The notes: generated by a model not told the origin, from the sequence alone. DNA of 64,000 nt from Hahella sp. CCB-MM4 (GCF_002260525.1 NZ_MRYI01000003.1:372001-436000); one strand, 5' to 3'; shown: positions 26,791 to 35,668, numbered from the stretch's first letter. A program made the numbers and translations.

Positions 26791-29487
26791 ATGATCGAAC
26801 TGAACCTCCGTCAATTGATAAGCCCCACAACCACTGTTGTGCGGAAAGCGCTGGAAGACGGCCTGCGTCTCGCTCAACAGGAACGCCACAGTGCCCTGGA
26901 AGTTGAGCACGTATTGTTAAAAATAGTGGAACAAAGTGACAGTGATCTTGACCGCACCTTCGAGCAATTGGGGGTCGACATCGGCAGAGTCAGCAAAGAC
27001 CTGGCGCAGGCGGTCAGCCATTTTCACCGGGACAATCCCCGGGATATGGTGCCGTTCTCTCCCAGCCTGGTGGATGCACTGAAGGTCGGATGGCTGATCG
27101 CTTCCGTGGAAATGGGCGTTAACTTCATCAGTTCAGCCCACTTGTTTGCGGCGATCATGGCTCATGACACTATGCGGACCCAACTTCTGCATTCAGTCAA
27201 AAGCCTGAAAGATGTGCCATTGGAGAAAATTCCTTCAGTGGTAAAAGCTGTGACAGGTCAATCCTCCGAAAGCCGCGCCTATTTCAAATCCGGTGGTGCA
27301 GCAGGTGGCGCCCCCGAAGCTCCCCCGGCTGCAGGCGGTGCATTGCAGAAATACACCATCAACCTGACAGAACGGGCTCGCAACAATGAAATCGACCCGG
27401 TTCTGGGACGCGACGGCGAAATCCGCCAGTGTATCGACATTCTGACCCGTCGCCGTCAGAACAACCCTATCCTGACCGGTGAAGCCGGTGTCGGTAAAAC
27501 GGCAGTCGTGGAAGGATTGGCGTTGCGAATCGCTAACGAAGATGTTCCCGATCCTCTGAAAGGCGTGGCCATCCACGTTCTCGACCTCGGTCTCTTGCAG
27601 GCAGGCGCCAGCATGAAAGGCGAGTTTGAAGAGCGTCTGAAGTCGGTTATCGAGGAAGTTAAAGCTTCCCCTATTCCTATTATCACCTTCATTGACGAAG
27701 CTCACACCCTGATTGGTGCGGGCGGAAAAGAAGGACAGGGTGATGCCGCCAACCTGTTGAAACCAGCTCTGGCTCGTGGTGAGTTGAGAACCATTGCCGC
27801 GACCACCTGGGCTGAGTACAAAAAGTATTTCGAACGTGATCCTGCCCTGACCCGTCGTTTCCAGGTCGTCAAAGTGGAAGAGCCTTCTGAAGCAGTGGCG
27901 GTTGATATGTTACGCGGTATCTCCAAGACTCTGGCGACCCACCATGGTGTCAGAATCTCGGACGATGCGATCATCCAGGCGGTAAAACTTTCCGCTCGTT
28001 ATATCCCGGCGCGTCAGCTGCCGGATAAAGCGGTAAGCCTGCTTGATACCGCTTGTGCACGGGTTTCACTGAGCCAGAGTGCCACCCCATCCCTGATTGA
28101 AGATACCCGTCGGCGTATCCAGCAGATCGATACCAACCTGGAATTGATCGCTCAGGAGAATGTTTCCACCGGAGCCTACCAGGAAGCCCTGGACGAGCTG
28201 CGTGCAGAAAGACTGGCATTAGAGGAAGCGCTCGGCCTGCAGGAAACTCAATGGCAAGCGGAAAAAGACGTCATCGGAAAGATCCTCGAAGTTCGCAACA
28301 AACTAGAGCTGGATTACCAGGCCAAAACGACCGATCCTGAGTCTGAAGACGCCCTCCCGGAAGAAACCGTTGTCGAACTGCAGAACGAATTCAAGAACCT
28401 GGTCGAACAGTTGATCGCCGCCCAGGGTGAGCAGCCGTTAATGCTGCCTCACGTGGATGGGCAGGCAGTGGCGGATGTTGTTGCCAACTGGACTGGTATC
28501 CCCGTCGGAAAAATGATGGGAGATGAGATCAACGGCATCCTTAACCTCCAGCAACAACTGGAACAACGGGTTATCGGACAATCCCACGCACTGGAGGCAA
28601 TTGCTCAGGCAATCCGCACTTCTCGCGCCGGACTGACAGATCCGCGTAAGCCCATCGGTGTTTTCATGATGGTCGGATCTTCCGGTGTAGGTAAAACCGA
28701 AACTGCGCTGGCCTTGGCAGACATCCTGTTTGGCGGCGAACAGAACCTGACGGTTATCAACATGTCAGAGTTCAAAGAAGAGCATAAAGTCTCCATGCTA
28801 CTTGGTTCTCCTCCAGGGTATGTAGGTTACGGCGAAGGTGGTGTACTCACAGAAGCAGCACGCCGTAAGCCCTATTCCGTCATCCTGTTGGATGAGATGG
28901 AAAAGGCCCACCCAGGCGTGCAGGATGTGTTCTACAGCCTGTTCGATAAGGGAACGATCAAGGACGGTGAAGGTCGCGATATCGACTTCAAAAACACCGT
29001 CATTATCATGACCTCCAACGCTGGTGAAGAAGCCATTCGTGCCATCTGTGCCCAGTCTGAGGAAAGACCTGATCCTGAAGTACTGCTCGACAGCATGCGT
29101 CCGGAATTACTTAAGCACTTCAAACCAGCGTTCCTGGGGCGTGCTAACGTCATCACTTACTTCCCGCTGGATGACGACAACATGATCAAAATTTGTAAGA
29201 TCAATATGAACCGCATCGAAAAACGGGTACGTGAGCACTACGGCGCAGAGTTTACCTTTGACGATGACGTTATGGTGAACATCGTAGCCCGCTCTCAAGA
29301 GGTTGATACCGGCGCGAGGAATATCGAACATATCCTCAACCGCACCGTATTGCCGGAGCTTTCTACAGAGTGTCTGAGCCGACTGGCAAATGGAGAGCAC
29401 ATTGAGCACATCCATATCGGTGCAACTGAAGAAGGCAGCTTTACTTACCTGTTCAACAGCGAAGCCAAAGCGGCAGCAACAGCCTGA
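26791..29487 (+). CDS. clpV: Type VI AAA+ ATPase ClpV (TssH)
   Basis: An 898-residue Clp/Hsp100 ATPase that disassembles contracted sheaths. The Clp_N domain (about 10-160) contains LRLAQQERHSALEVEHVLLKIVE. The first AAA module has Walker A GEAGVGKTAVVEG and Walker B ITFIDEAHTLIGAGG; a middle coiled-coil domain follows; the second AAA module has Walker A GSSGVGKTETALAL and GSPPGYVGYGEGG. ClpV-type, not ClpB-type, identity is supported by location. The gene is 178 bp after tssG with a weak ribosome-binding site and is followed by a strong terminator. Confidence 0.97.
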   Translation: MIELNLRQLISPTTTVVRKALEDGLRLAQQERHSALEVEHVLLKIVEQSDSDLDRTFEQLGVDIGRVSKDLAQAVSHFHRDNPRDMVPFSPSLVDALKVGWLIASVEMGVNFISSAHLFAAIMAHDTMRTQLLHSVKSLKDVPLEKIPSVVKAVTGQSSESRAYFKSGGAAGGAPEAPPAAGGALQKYTINLTERARNNEIDPVLGRDGEIRQCIDILTRRRQNNPILTGEAGVGKTAVVEGLALRIANEDVPDPLKGVAIHVLDLGLLQAGASMKGEFEERLKSVIEEVKASPIPIITFIDEAHTLIGAGGKEGQGDAANLLKPALARGELRTIAATTWAEYKKYFERDPALTRRFQVVKVEEPSEAVAVDMLRGISKTLATHHGVRISDDAIIQAVKLSARYIPARQLPDKAVSLLDTACARVSLSQSATPSLIEDTRRRIQQIDTNLELIAQENVSTGAYQEALDELRAERLALEEALGLQETQWQAEKDVIGKILEVRNKLELDYQAKTTDPESEDALPEETVVELQNEFKNLVEQLIAAQGEQPLMLPHVDGQAVADVVANWTGIPVGKMMGDEINGILNLQQQLEQRVIGQSHALEAIAQAIRTSRAGLTDPRKPIGVFMMVGSSGVGKTETALALADILFGGEQNLTVINMSEFKEEHKVSMLLGSPPGYVGYGEGGVLTEAARRKPYSVILLDEMEKAHPGVQDVFYSLFDKGTIKDGEGRDIDFKNTVIIMTSNAGEEAIRAICAQSEERPDPEVLLDSMRPELLKHFKPAFLGRANVITYFPLDDDNMIKICKINMNRIEKRVREHYGAEFTFDDDVMVNIVARSQEVDTGARNIEHILNRTVLPELSTECLSRLANGEHIEHIHIGATEEGSFTYLFNSEAKAAATA

Positions 29488-29569
29488 AGCTTTCTTCACT
29501 GAGAAGAACCCGACATAGGGATCACTAAGCGATCTCTAAAGTTAATTGGGTTCAAATAAAGTAAATCCC

Positions 29570-29594
29570 AAGGGTGCCGCAGGCACCCTTTTTT
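29570..29594 (+). terminator. Terminator of the tss operon
   Basis: AAGGGTGCC (29570-29578), GCA loop, GGCACCCTT (29582-29590), then TTTT. This is a strong Rho-independent terminator about 80 bp after clpV, closing the tssA-clpV transcript. Confidence 0.92.
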
Positions 29595-29768
29595 GTATCT
29601 TTCAAACCACTCAATGTAAGTGCCGGTTAATTGACACGTATGCTTCCCAACTGGCTGCACAAAATAATCAGGACGAATATTTTGTTTAAAAATCAACCGC
29701 TTTAAGGAGTTGGTATAAGCATTGCTACACCTTTCGGGACTCATTGGTTAATGAATTGGAAGATTGCT

Positions 29769-30458
29769 ATGGACCAGATTACCGTATCGCGCAAAGAACT
29801 GTACGTCCTTTTTTTCAGCCTGCTTTTGGTACCGCTGATATTTTTTGGCAGCGGAATCTTTGTAGGAAATGTCATATCCACACCTTCCGCCAAAGACTCT
29901 TCGCTGATAAATGATGTTGCCGACTCATACAGGATCCAGGACGGAACCATGAATGCATCAGAAACGTTAGTTCCTTTGACAGCCAGCGTCGACCAGTCTG
30001 AGCCGACCGATATTGTGACTGTCGAAGAAGCGATTACCTCGATAGATCCGGCCAGTGACACAATCGCCATCGATTCTCCACAGATTGATGCGGTTATCAG
30101 TCCCGTTGCAGATGACATATCGACCATTGCAGAGAACAAACAGAGCACTCCTGTCGCCACCGATGAAACGGTTAAACAGGAAGCCATTGCGCCGGTAGAA
30201 CAGTTTGCCGCCCAGGTAGGACTGTTTTCTGATGAGGAACGGGCCAAACGCTGGAAAAACACGCTTGATCCCAGATTTGATTATGCCGTTGTACCGAAAA
30301 CCGGTTCTGACAATCCCAGATTTTCTGTCATTATCGGCCCTTACCTTTCCAAAGGGGAAGCCAGCATCATGGTGGACAGGTACAAACTGGTGACTAACAG
30401 TGATGCCTTTGTGGTGACTCTTCATGGAGAAGCCGGTCAAATGTTTGCCGGGCTCTGA
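29769..30458 (+). CDS. Membrane-anchored SPOR-like domain protein
   Basis: A 229-residue protein with one N-terminal membrane span (ELYVLFFSLLLVPLIFFGSG, about 10-30), an acidic low-complexity periplasmic linker (about 35-145), and a C-terminal domain beginning FAAQVGLFSDEERAKRWKNTL. That domain contains FSVIIGPYLSKGEASIMVDRYK, the beta-alpha-beta pattern of SPOR domains that bind denuded peptidoglycan. ATG 29769 has GGAAG seven bases upstream; ATG 29751 has none. It lies just after the tss terminator. SPOR proteins act in cell division or wall remodelling; a link to the secretion system is only positional. Confidence 0.75.
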   Translation: MDQITVSRKELYVLFFSLLLVPLIFFGSGIFVGNVISTPSAKDSSLINDVADSYRIQDGTMNASETLVPLTASVDQSEPTDIVTVEEAITSIDPASDTIAIDSPQIDAVISPVADDISTIAENKQSTPVATDETVKQEAIAPVEQFAAQVGLFSDEERAKRWKNTLDPRFDYAVVPKTGSDNPRFSVIIGPYLSKGEASIMVDRYKLVTNSDAFVVTLHGEAGQMFAGL

Positions 30459-30504
30459 GTTAAGTCCTGACTTATGTCCAGAGCTAAGTCCTTGCTTATT
30501 GGCA
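30457..30504. repeat. Tandem repeat, 24-bp period, 2 units
   Basis: Units begin GAGTTAAGTCCTGACTTATG (30457-30480) and GAGCTAAGTCCTTGCTTATT (30481-30504). The array begins inside the stop codon of the SPOR-like gene. Confidence 0.8.
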
Positions 30505-30531
30505 ATCAACTTACCAATGCGACAGTGAAGC

Positions 30532-31449
30532 TTATTCTCCGAGAGATGAAGCTTCACTGCTCATAAGCACCACGGCTCGCTCCAAGCCGGCGTCCCGATG
30601 ACACTCCCCCTGGTGAAACTCGGCACTTTCAATGATAAACAACAAGTCCCGGCGCCTGGGATATCGAACAAATATGAATTTGTCCCACTGGTCCGCCAGC
30701 ATATTACCGACTCCACCATGCAGGAAACCTATCGGCTTTCCTCCATAGACCGGATAAGCACCTCGACGCAATAGTTCAAAACCCGCTGTTTTGGCATAAC
30801 GATCGTAAGCAGCCTCTCCACTCTCCTGTTTATCATGACTGTCCTGTTTATCCTGGCTCCCCTGCTTATCCTGACTCTCCTGTTTATACTGACTCTCCTG
30901 TTTATACTGACTGGCCCCATGGTCATAGCGGGCCACAGGCCGGTACTTGTTGAGGTTATATACATAAAGAGGTGCATCCAGATTCTGCGCTCTGGCAATC
31001 TCCATCTGATGATGGTCCGGCCATACGGCGGTATCATCAGCTTTCCAACGGTTCCCCGGCTCACCAACGTCTTTGCATCCCTTTAATTTCCTGGTCAGCC
31101 ATGAAATGACCTTCACCGCTGCAAAAACAGCCCTGGGCTCCGGCACGACAGCTAAAACATCAAGCTCATCACAAGCCTCTTCCAGTTCAGACAGATAATC
31201 AGCCAGAAAAGTCACTGCAACATCGGCACAGCGGCATTCAACTATCACCACCTCATCAATCCACATACCCTCTCGCGGAGCAGGATCCACTTTTACCTGA
31301 TGCAGCCTTCGAACCCCCGTAAGGGAACCGGTTCTTTGTAACCAGGACCGATAGGCCGTGGCGCTCCCAAGTCGCACGTGGAATATCAAAGCGACCCTGT
31401 TTCTACCGACCCCTGAATACAAAGCAGCATATCTATCGTCTTTATCCAT
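30532..31449 (-). CDS. Hypothetical protein with two alpha/beta-barrel-like halves and a hexapeptide repeat insert
   Basis: A 305-residue soluble protein of unknown function. The C-terminal part (PLYVYNLNKYRPVARYD, then YDRYAKTAGFELLRRGAYPVYGG and FIFVRYPRRRDLLFIIESAEF) resembles DUF1330/EthD-like dimeric ferredoxin-fold barrels; the N-terminal half may be a second such unit. A run of five six-residue repeats (SQYKQE, SQYKQE, SQDKQG, SQDKQD, SHDKQE) interrupts the C-terminal domain just before YDRYA. The ribosome-binding site is weak. Family assignment is tentative. Confidence 0.65.
   Translation of the reverse strand: MDKDDRYAALYSGVGRNRVALIFHVRLGSATAYRSWLQRTGSLTGVRRLHQVKVDPAPREGMWIDEVVIVECRCADVAVTFLADYLSELEEACDELDVLAVVPEPRAVFAAVKVISWLTRKLKGCKDVGEPGNRWKADDTAVWPDHHQMEIARAQNLDAPLYVYNLNKYRPVARYDHGASQYKQESQYKQESQDKQGSQDKQDSHDKQESGEAAYDRYAKTAGFELLRRGAYPVYGGKPIGFLHGGVGNMLADQWDKFIFVRYPRRRDLLFIIESAEFHQGECHRDAGLERAVVLMSSEASSLGE
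30822..30912. repeat. In-frame 18-bp tandem repeat, 5 units (coding)
   Basis: Plus-strand units follow the pattern CTCCTGTTTATACTGACT, with variants CTGCTTATCCTGACT and CTGTTTATCCTGGCT. On the minus strand they encode the Ser-Gln/His-Tyr/Asp-Lys-Gln-Glu hexapeptide repeat. Copy number is a likely site of variation between strains. Confidence 0.9.
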
Positions 31450-31640
31450 TTATGTGATGTCCTATCATTCGGTTGCGGTATCAAGCTCCTTTCCGGAAAG
31501 CCTATCATAGTTTTTAAGCGGCTCAGTCAGTGACTGGCAATATCTGACATATTTCATCGCTCGGCACATACGTCGACTTGTCAGATAATTCTCCAATAGG
31601 GTATTCTTCCCCGGCTTCTCAGAAGCGAGACATTAACCAC
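31450..31640. other. Divergent spacer upstream of the FMN riboswitch
   Basis: This spacer should contain the ribB promoter. No gene or clear promoter pair was recognised. Confidence 0.4.
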
Positions 31641-31782
31641 TTATTCTCAGGGCAGGGTGAAATTCCCTACCGGCGGTATGCCCCAACGGGCGAGCCCGCG
31701 AGCGCCTGTCGATATGACAGGGTCAGCAGATCCGGTGAAAAGCCGGAGCCGACGGTCACAGTCCGGATGGGAGAGGATAAGG
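31641..31782 (+). ncRNA. FMN riboswitch (RFN element)
   Basis: The conserved RFN segments are present in order: TTCTCAGGGCAGGGTGAAAT, then CCCTACCGGCGGTATG, an AGCCCGCGAGCG stem, GGTCAGCAGATCCGGTGAAA, AGCCGGAGCCGACGGTCACA and GTCCGGATGGGAGAGGA. It lies in the ribB leader, about 105 bp before the ATG. FMN binding is expected to turn ribB off. The expression platform is not obvious; no strong terminator lies between 31782 and 31889, so control may be at translation initiation. Confidence 0.97.
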
Positions 31783-31888
31783 CTTCATATTGCCTGGACT
31801 TGGTCCCCGGCATTCGTACGCCTATTGGCCAGCCTTTACAGGCCGGCTTCCCAACGCCCTGATTCTGGCAACTCATTCAGGAGACACC

Positions 31889-32548
31889 ATGAATCAGCCA
31901 ACATCATTACTCGCCTCCTTTGGCAATCCCACGACTCGGGTAGAGAACGCCCTCACAGCCCTTCGTCACGGCCAGGGTATACTGCTGGTCGACGATGAAA
32001 ATCGTGAAAATGAAGGGGATTTGATTTTCTCTGCCGAATCCATAACGGAATCTCAAATGGCCATGCTTATCCGGGAATGCAGCGGGATCGTGTGCCTATG
32101 CCTGACCGACGAGGTTATCAAGCGCCTGCAGCTCCCCATGATGGTCACACATAATTCCAGTAAAAACGGAACCGCCTTTACTGTCTCTATTGAAGCCAGA
32201 AAAGGCGTCAGCACCGGAGTGTCCGCCGCAGACAGGGTTACCACTATCCGTACCGCCATTGCAGGTGACAGCCAACCAGAGGATCTGGCCCATCCCGGTC
32301 ATGTCTTTCCCCTCAGAGCCCAACCGGGAGGAGTACTCACTCGACGAGGACACACCGAAGGCACTGTGGATCTGATGCGTCTTGCAGGCCTGCAACCTTC
32401 CGGGGTGTTATGCGAGCTGACGAATCCGGACGGAACCATGGCACGGTTGCCCGAGATCATAGAATTTGCCAGACAACATGAGATGCCGGTACTCACGATT
32501 GAAGATCTGGTCCGGTACCGAGAAGATATTCTCGGCCAGACAGGCTAA
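31889..32548 (+). CDS. ribB: 3,4-dihydroxy-2-butanone-4-phosphate synthase (RibB)
   Basis: Converts ribulose 5-phosphate to 3,4-dihydroxy-2-butanone 4-phosphate and formate in riboflavin synthesis. The 219-residue product matches stand-alone E. coli RibB (217). Active-site motif [17 protein letters not shown] is near residues 36-52, with [12 protein letters not shown] and [24 protein letters not shown] further on. ATG 31889 follows CAGGAG. As a stand-alone, riboswitch-controlled copy it may be a supplementary ribB in addition to a main rib operon elsewhere. Confidence 0.97.
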   Translation: MNQPTSLLASFGNPTTRVENALTALRHGQGILLVDDENRENEGDLIFSAESITESQMAMLIRECSGIVCLCLTDEVIKRLQLPMMVTHNSSKNGTAFTVSIEARKGVSTGVSAADRVTTIRTAIAGDSQPEDLAHPGHVFPLRAQPGGVLTRRGHTEGTVDLMRLAGLQPSGVLCELTNPDGTMARLPEIIEFARQHEMPVLTIEDLVRYREDILGQTG

Positions 32549-32564
32549 TCACCTCAAATAGAAG

Positions 32565-32612
32565 AAGTGCCTACTATTCAACTCTTCAGAAGAGTCCGGT
32601 GGGCACTTTTTC
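32565..32612 (+). terminator. ribB terminator
   Basis: Nested hairpins: outer stem AAGTGCC...GGCACTT (32565-32608) enclosing ACTCTT-CAG-AAGAGT (32581-32595), ending in a T-run. It lies about 17 bp after the ribB stop. Confidence 0.8.
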
Positions 32613-32688
32613 ACTTGTATGCTGTTTCACCTGTATGCTTTTTTGCTCGGATACTTTTCTCATCTTAGCGTCTTCTCACCTAACATCC
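32609..32688. repeat. Degenerate tandem repeat, 16-bp period, about 5 units
   Basis: Units TTTCACTTGTATGCTG, TTTCACCTGTATGCTT, TTTTGCTCGGATACTT, TTCTCATCTTAGCGTC and TTCTCACCTAACATCC run from the ribB terminator to about 100 bp upstream of msrB. The first two are near identical; the rest have decayed. Confidence 0.65.
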
Positions 32689-32788
32689 TTTGTTAATTAA
32701 ACCGCTCTACCTCGCTACCCTGCGCTCCAGGGAATTTTCTTTATCTTTCGCTGTCCAACCTACTACATACATTGCCTGGAGACAGATT

Positions 32789-33313
32789 ATGGACCGGCGA
32801 ATTTTCATCGGAGGAGCCATCTCCACAGTCGTCGCACTTTCCCTTGGAAGAAATGGTAGCGCGGCCACTGCCCCCCAGAATACCGGTTCCGGAGACTTCC
32901 CCCCTATCCAGAAAGCCAAGACCGAATGGAAAGAGCTGCTGACCAGGCAGCAATACGATGTCCTGTTTGAAGAAGCAACTGAACGCCCCTGGTCAAGCCC
33001 ACTGAATAAGGAGAAGCGTGAAGGTACTTATGTCTGTGCCGCCTGCTTCCTGCCGCTGTTCAGCTCCGATGCCAAGTTTGACAGCGGCACCGGATGGCCC
33101 AGTTTTTTCAGACCCATTGCAGGCCATACAGGAACCTCCCGGGATTGGAAGCTGCTGATCCCCCGCACCGAGTATCACTGTGCCCGCTGCGGCGGACATC
33201 AGGGGCATGTATTCAACGATGGGCCCAAGCCCACCGGACAGCGCTGGTGTAACAATGGGGTTGCTCTTCGATTTGTCCCTGCCTCAGAAACCTTACCGGA
33301 GTTACGTTCATGA
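32789..33313 (+). CDS. msrB: Exported peptide methionine-R-sulfoxide reductase (MsrB)
   Basis: Reduces the R epimer of methionine sulfoxide. The 174-residue product begins MDRRIFIGGAISTVVALSLG, a Tat-like or Sec signal, so it acts outside the cytoplasm. The MsrB domain has two zinc CxxC pairs (CAAC and CARC), the GTGWPSFF segment and the catalytic Cys in RWCNNGVALRF. The last motif is usually RYCxNSxxLxF, so Ser is replaced by Gly here. ATG 32789 follows GGAG. The stop overlaps the msrA start by four bases. Confidence 0.94.
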   Translation: MDRRIFIGGAISTVVALSLGRNGSAATAPQNTGSGDFPPIQKAKTEWKELLTRQQYDVLFEEATERPWSSPLNKEKREGTYVCAACFLPLFSSDAKFDSGTGWPSFFRPIAGHTGTSRDWKLLIPRTEYHCARCGGHQGHVFNDGPKPTGQRWCNNGVALRFVPASETLPELRS

Positions 33314-33930
33314 ATCTTAAACATATTTTTTCAGCCATCTTCCCGGTTCTACTGCTTTTCACTGCCTCAGTCACAGAAGCGGCGGAGACTTCAGAAGCGA
33401 TTTTTGCCGGTGGCTGCTTTTGGTGTACTGAATCAGATTTTGAAAAGGTCTCAGGGGTGGAGTATGTCATTTCAGGATACGTCGGAGGCCATGTGGACCA
33501 TCCCACTTACAAACAGGTTTCCGCCGGAGGCACCGGTCATGCTGAAGCTGTTAAAGTAGGCTATGACCCGGATATCGTCAGCTATGAACAACTTTTGGAG
33601 GTGTTCTGGCACTCGGTTGATCCACTGGCCAAAGACCGCCAATTTTGTGACGGTGGACATCAATATCGTTCAGTGATTTTCTATCTCAACGATCAGCAGA
33701 AAATGATGGCAGAATCCAGCAGGAAGGCACTGGCGGACAGCGGTATTTTAAAAGGCCCGATTCAAACAGAGATTAGTGCTGCCGGCACATTCTGGAAAGC
33801 TGAGGAATACCATCAGGATTACTACAAAAAGAATCCCATCCGCTACAAGCTCTACCGGTATGGATGTGGACGTGACGCCCGCCTGGAAGAGGTTTGGGGA
33901 GACAAAGCCGGCTGGACGCCCAATCATTGA
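33310..33930 (+). CDS. msrA: Exported peptide methionine-S-sulfoxide reductase (MsrA)
   Basis: Reduces the S epimer of methionine sulfoxide. The 206-residue protein starts with a Sec signal peptide (LKHIFSAIFPVLLLFTASVT, cleavage near EA-AE), followed by IFAGGCFWCTESDFEKVSGV with the catalytic Cys, then GYVGGHVDHPTYKQVSAGGTGHAEAV and AAGTFWKAEEYHQDYYKKNP. The ATGA overlap with msrB marks a coupled periplasmic MsrB-MsrA pair covering both epimers. No DsbD-like electron donor is adjacent. Confidence 0.96.
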   Translation: MNLKHIFSAIFPVLLLFTASVTEAAETSEAIFAGGCFWCTESDFEKVSGVEYVISGYVGGHVDHPTYKQVSAGGTGHAEAVKVGYDPDIVSYEQLLEVFWHSVDPLAKDRQFCDGGHQYRSVIFYLNDQQKMMAESSRKALADSGILKGPIQTEISAAGTFWKAEEYHQDYYKKNPIRYKLYRYGCGRDARLEEVWGDKAGWTPNH

Positions 33931-33985
33931 CGCCGAAAGCTGGTGCTCTTAGAAGCAAATAGAAGCAAAACCGGCTTTCGCAGAA

Positions 33986-35560
33986 CTACTGCTTCACCTG
34001 ATCCAAAACCTTTGCCAATCGCTGGCGAAGCAGTAGCAGCAGGACCAGACTGGGGATAATCATCAGCGTAGTAATGACGAAAAATACGGCCCAATTTCCA
34101 TCCAGCCAATCCACCAGCACTCCGCTATAGGTTGCCAATAAAGTTCTACCCAGCGTTCCCAGAGAAGCCATCAGCGCATACTGTGCGGCCGTGAATGCCC
34201 GGTCGCACATCACCGAAAGAAATGCCACAAAGGCCACCGTGGACCAGGCAGAAGTGAAGCCATCAACGATCACTGCAGCGAGCAACAGATCAGTGGAAGG
34301 GCCGACCATCGCCAGCCAGGCAAACATCAGGTTACTCGCCGCCATGGCGATACCGCCGATCAACAACCCCCTGAACAAGCCGAAACGAATATTGACCATA
34401 CTTCCGACTATTGAGAACAGGATGGTGACCCACCAACTGGTCGCTTTGGAATACAGACCGATCTCTTCATTGGAGAACCCGACTTCCTTGTAAAAAACGA
34501 TCGACATACGTCCGAGAAAGGCCTCACCGATTTTGAACAGGAAGATAAACAGCAGAATGGATACCGCCAGTTTTACGCCGTTTCTGCGGAAGAATTCTGC
34601 CAAAGGTTCCAAAAAGGTGGACAGCAGCCACCCCAGTGTCTTGTGGTGCCATTTGAATGTTCCGGTATAGACTGACGCACTCCCCTCTCGCTCCCATCTC
34701 AACAGAGTTCGTAGAACCCAGGCAACAATGGCCACTTCCAGCGAAACAATTGCCCACTCAATGCCTGGAAATGAAAACGATAATCCCGGCCGCCCCAGGA
34801 TCGCCCAAATACCGATGACTATGGCTAGTCCGATCAGCCCGACCAATCCGAGGCTTGCACGTTCACTGCGTTGAACAAATATTGAGAGATATCGATTTTG
34901 GGCGCTTTGCTGCTCCTTTTCACGATTAGACGGGGGCTCTTTCGCCAGTAATGTACAAACCATCAGCAGTACCACCACCACAGCCATCAACAGGTAACTG
35001 TCCGCCCAACTGAACCGGTCACCAACAAACAGGAACGGTACAGCTCCGAGCCCGGCATATCCGGTCCACCAACCGGCTGTGGTAATGGCGGATGCTGCCG
35101 ACATTCGACGCCCGTCCCCCTCCGGCATGATGTCTATTCGATAGGCATCAATAGCAATATCCTGGGTCGCAGCAGACAGCGCCAAAGCCAACGCAATACT
35201 TTTCGCCAGCGCAAGCTGGGAGAGAATATCCACCTGTGACATCAGCAGGCAGCAGGCCACCACCACTCCCTGGGTCAGGAATATCCAACTTCGGCGCTGC
35301 CCCAGCCATCTTCCTCCCAAGGGAAGACGCACCCGGTCAACCAGCGGCGACCAGAGAAAGTTCACCGAATAAGCCACGAATACGACGCCAAAGAAACCAA
35401 TTTCAGAGCGGGAGAATCCAGCTTCCTTGAGCCAGGCCGATATGGCCGACCCGATCATCACCCAGGGGAAGCCGCTGGATATTCCGAACAGAAAAATAGT
35501 AAGGAGACGTTTGTCCTTGTATAAACGCAGACTATCGCGCCAGCTGGCAGATTCTGACAA
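33986..35560 (-). CDS. ampG: AmpG-family muropeptide permease (MFS)
   Basis: A 524-residue inner-membrane MFS transporter of about 14 spans. It has the AmpG N-terminus (SLRLYKDKRLLTIFLFGISSGFPWVMIGSAISAWLKEAGFSRSEIGFFG) and the MFS A motif region near SPLVDRVRLP. AmpG imports GlcNAc-anhydroMurNAc peptides in wall recycling and influences ampC induction. No ATG precedes the conserved start in frame, so initiation is at TTG 35560, with AAGG eight bases upstream. Confidence 0.93.
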   Translation of the reverse strand: MSESASWRDSLRLYKDKRLLTIFLFGISSGFPWVMIGSAISAWLKEAGFSRSEIGFFGVVFVAYSVNFLWSPLVDRVRLPLGGRWLGQRRSWIFLTQGVVVACCLLMSQVDILSQLALAKSIALALALSAATQDIAIDAYRIDIMPEGDGRRMSAASAITTAGWWTGYAGLGAVPFLFVGDRFSWADSYLLMAVVVVLLMVCTLLAKEPPSNREKEQQSAQNRYLSIFVQRSERASLGLVGLIGLAIVIGIWAILGRPGLSFSFPGIEWAIVSLEVAIVAWVLRTLLRWEREGSASVYTGTFKWHHKTLGWLLSTFLEPLAEFFRRNGVKLAVSILLFIFLFKIGEAFLGRMSIVFYKEVGFSNEEIGLYSKATSWWVTILFSIVGSMVNIRFGLFRGLLIGGIAMAASNLMFAWLAMVGPSTDLLLAAVIVDGFTSAWSTVAFVAFLSVMCDRAFTAAQYALMASLGTLGRTLLATYSGVLVDWLDGNWAVFFVITTLMIIPSLVLLLLLRQRLAKVLDQVKQ

Positions 35561-35591
35561 TGTGGAAGCCTTATTCTGGAGGTGTTGGATT

Positions 35592-35639
35592 CTGTTTGGG
35601 TATAGCTTGGTTCAGGTGTAGCTCTGTTTAAGTAGCAGC
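35592..35639. repeat. Degenerate tandem repeat, 16-bp period, 3 units
   Basis: CTGTTTGGGTATAGCT (35592-35607), TGGTTCAGGTGTAGCT (35608-35623) and CTGTTTAAGTAGCAGC (35624-35639), in the short gap between yajQ and the ampG start. A GC-rich hairpin (GCCCCGG/CCGGGGC, 35643-35660) without a T-run lies between it and the yajQ stop. Confidence 0.65.
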
Positions 35640-35668
35640 AATGCCCCGGTGATCCGGGGCGGGTCCAC

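Noticed and set aside
18091-29487. Interpreting the sheath cluster as a phage tail or extracellular contractile injection system
   Set aside because: ImpA_N TssA, TssB/TssC, TssE/F/G and ClpV are type VI-specific; no tail fibre, tape measure or eCIS AAA protein is present.
30822-30912. CRISPR or intergenic satellite
   Set aside because: Units are contiguous and in frame in a coding sequence, giving a hexapeptide repeat.
31782-31889. Terminator as FMN riboswitch expression platform
   Set aside because: GGCC repeats near 31829-31844 can pair weakly, but no stable stem with a T-run is present before the ribB start.
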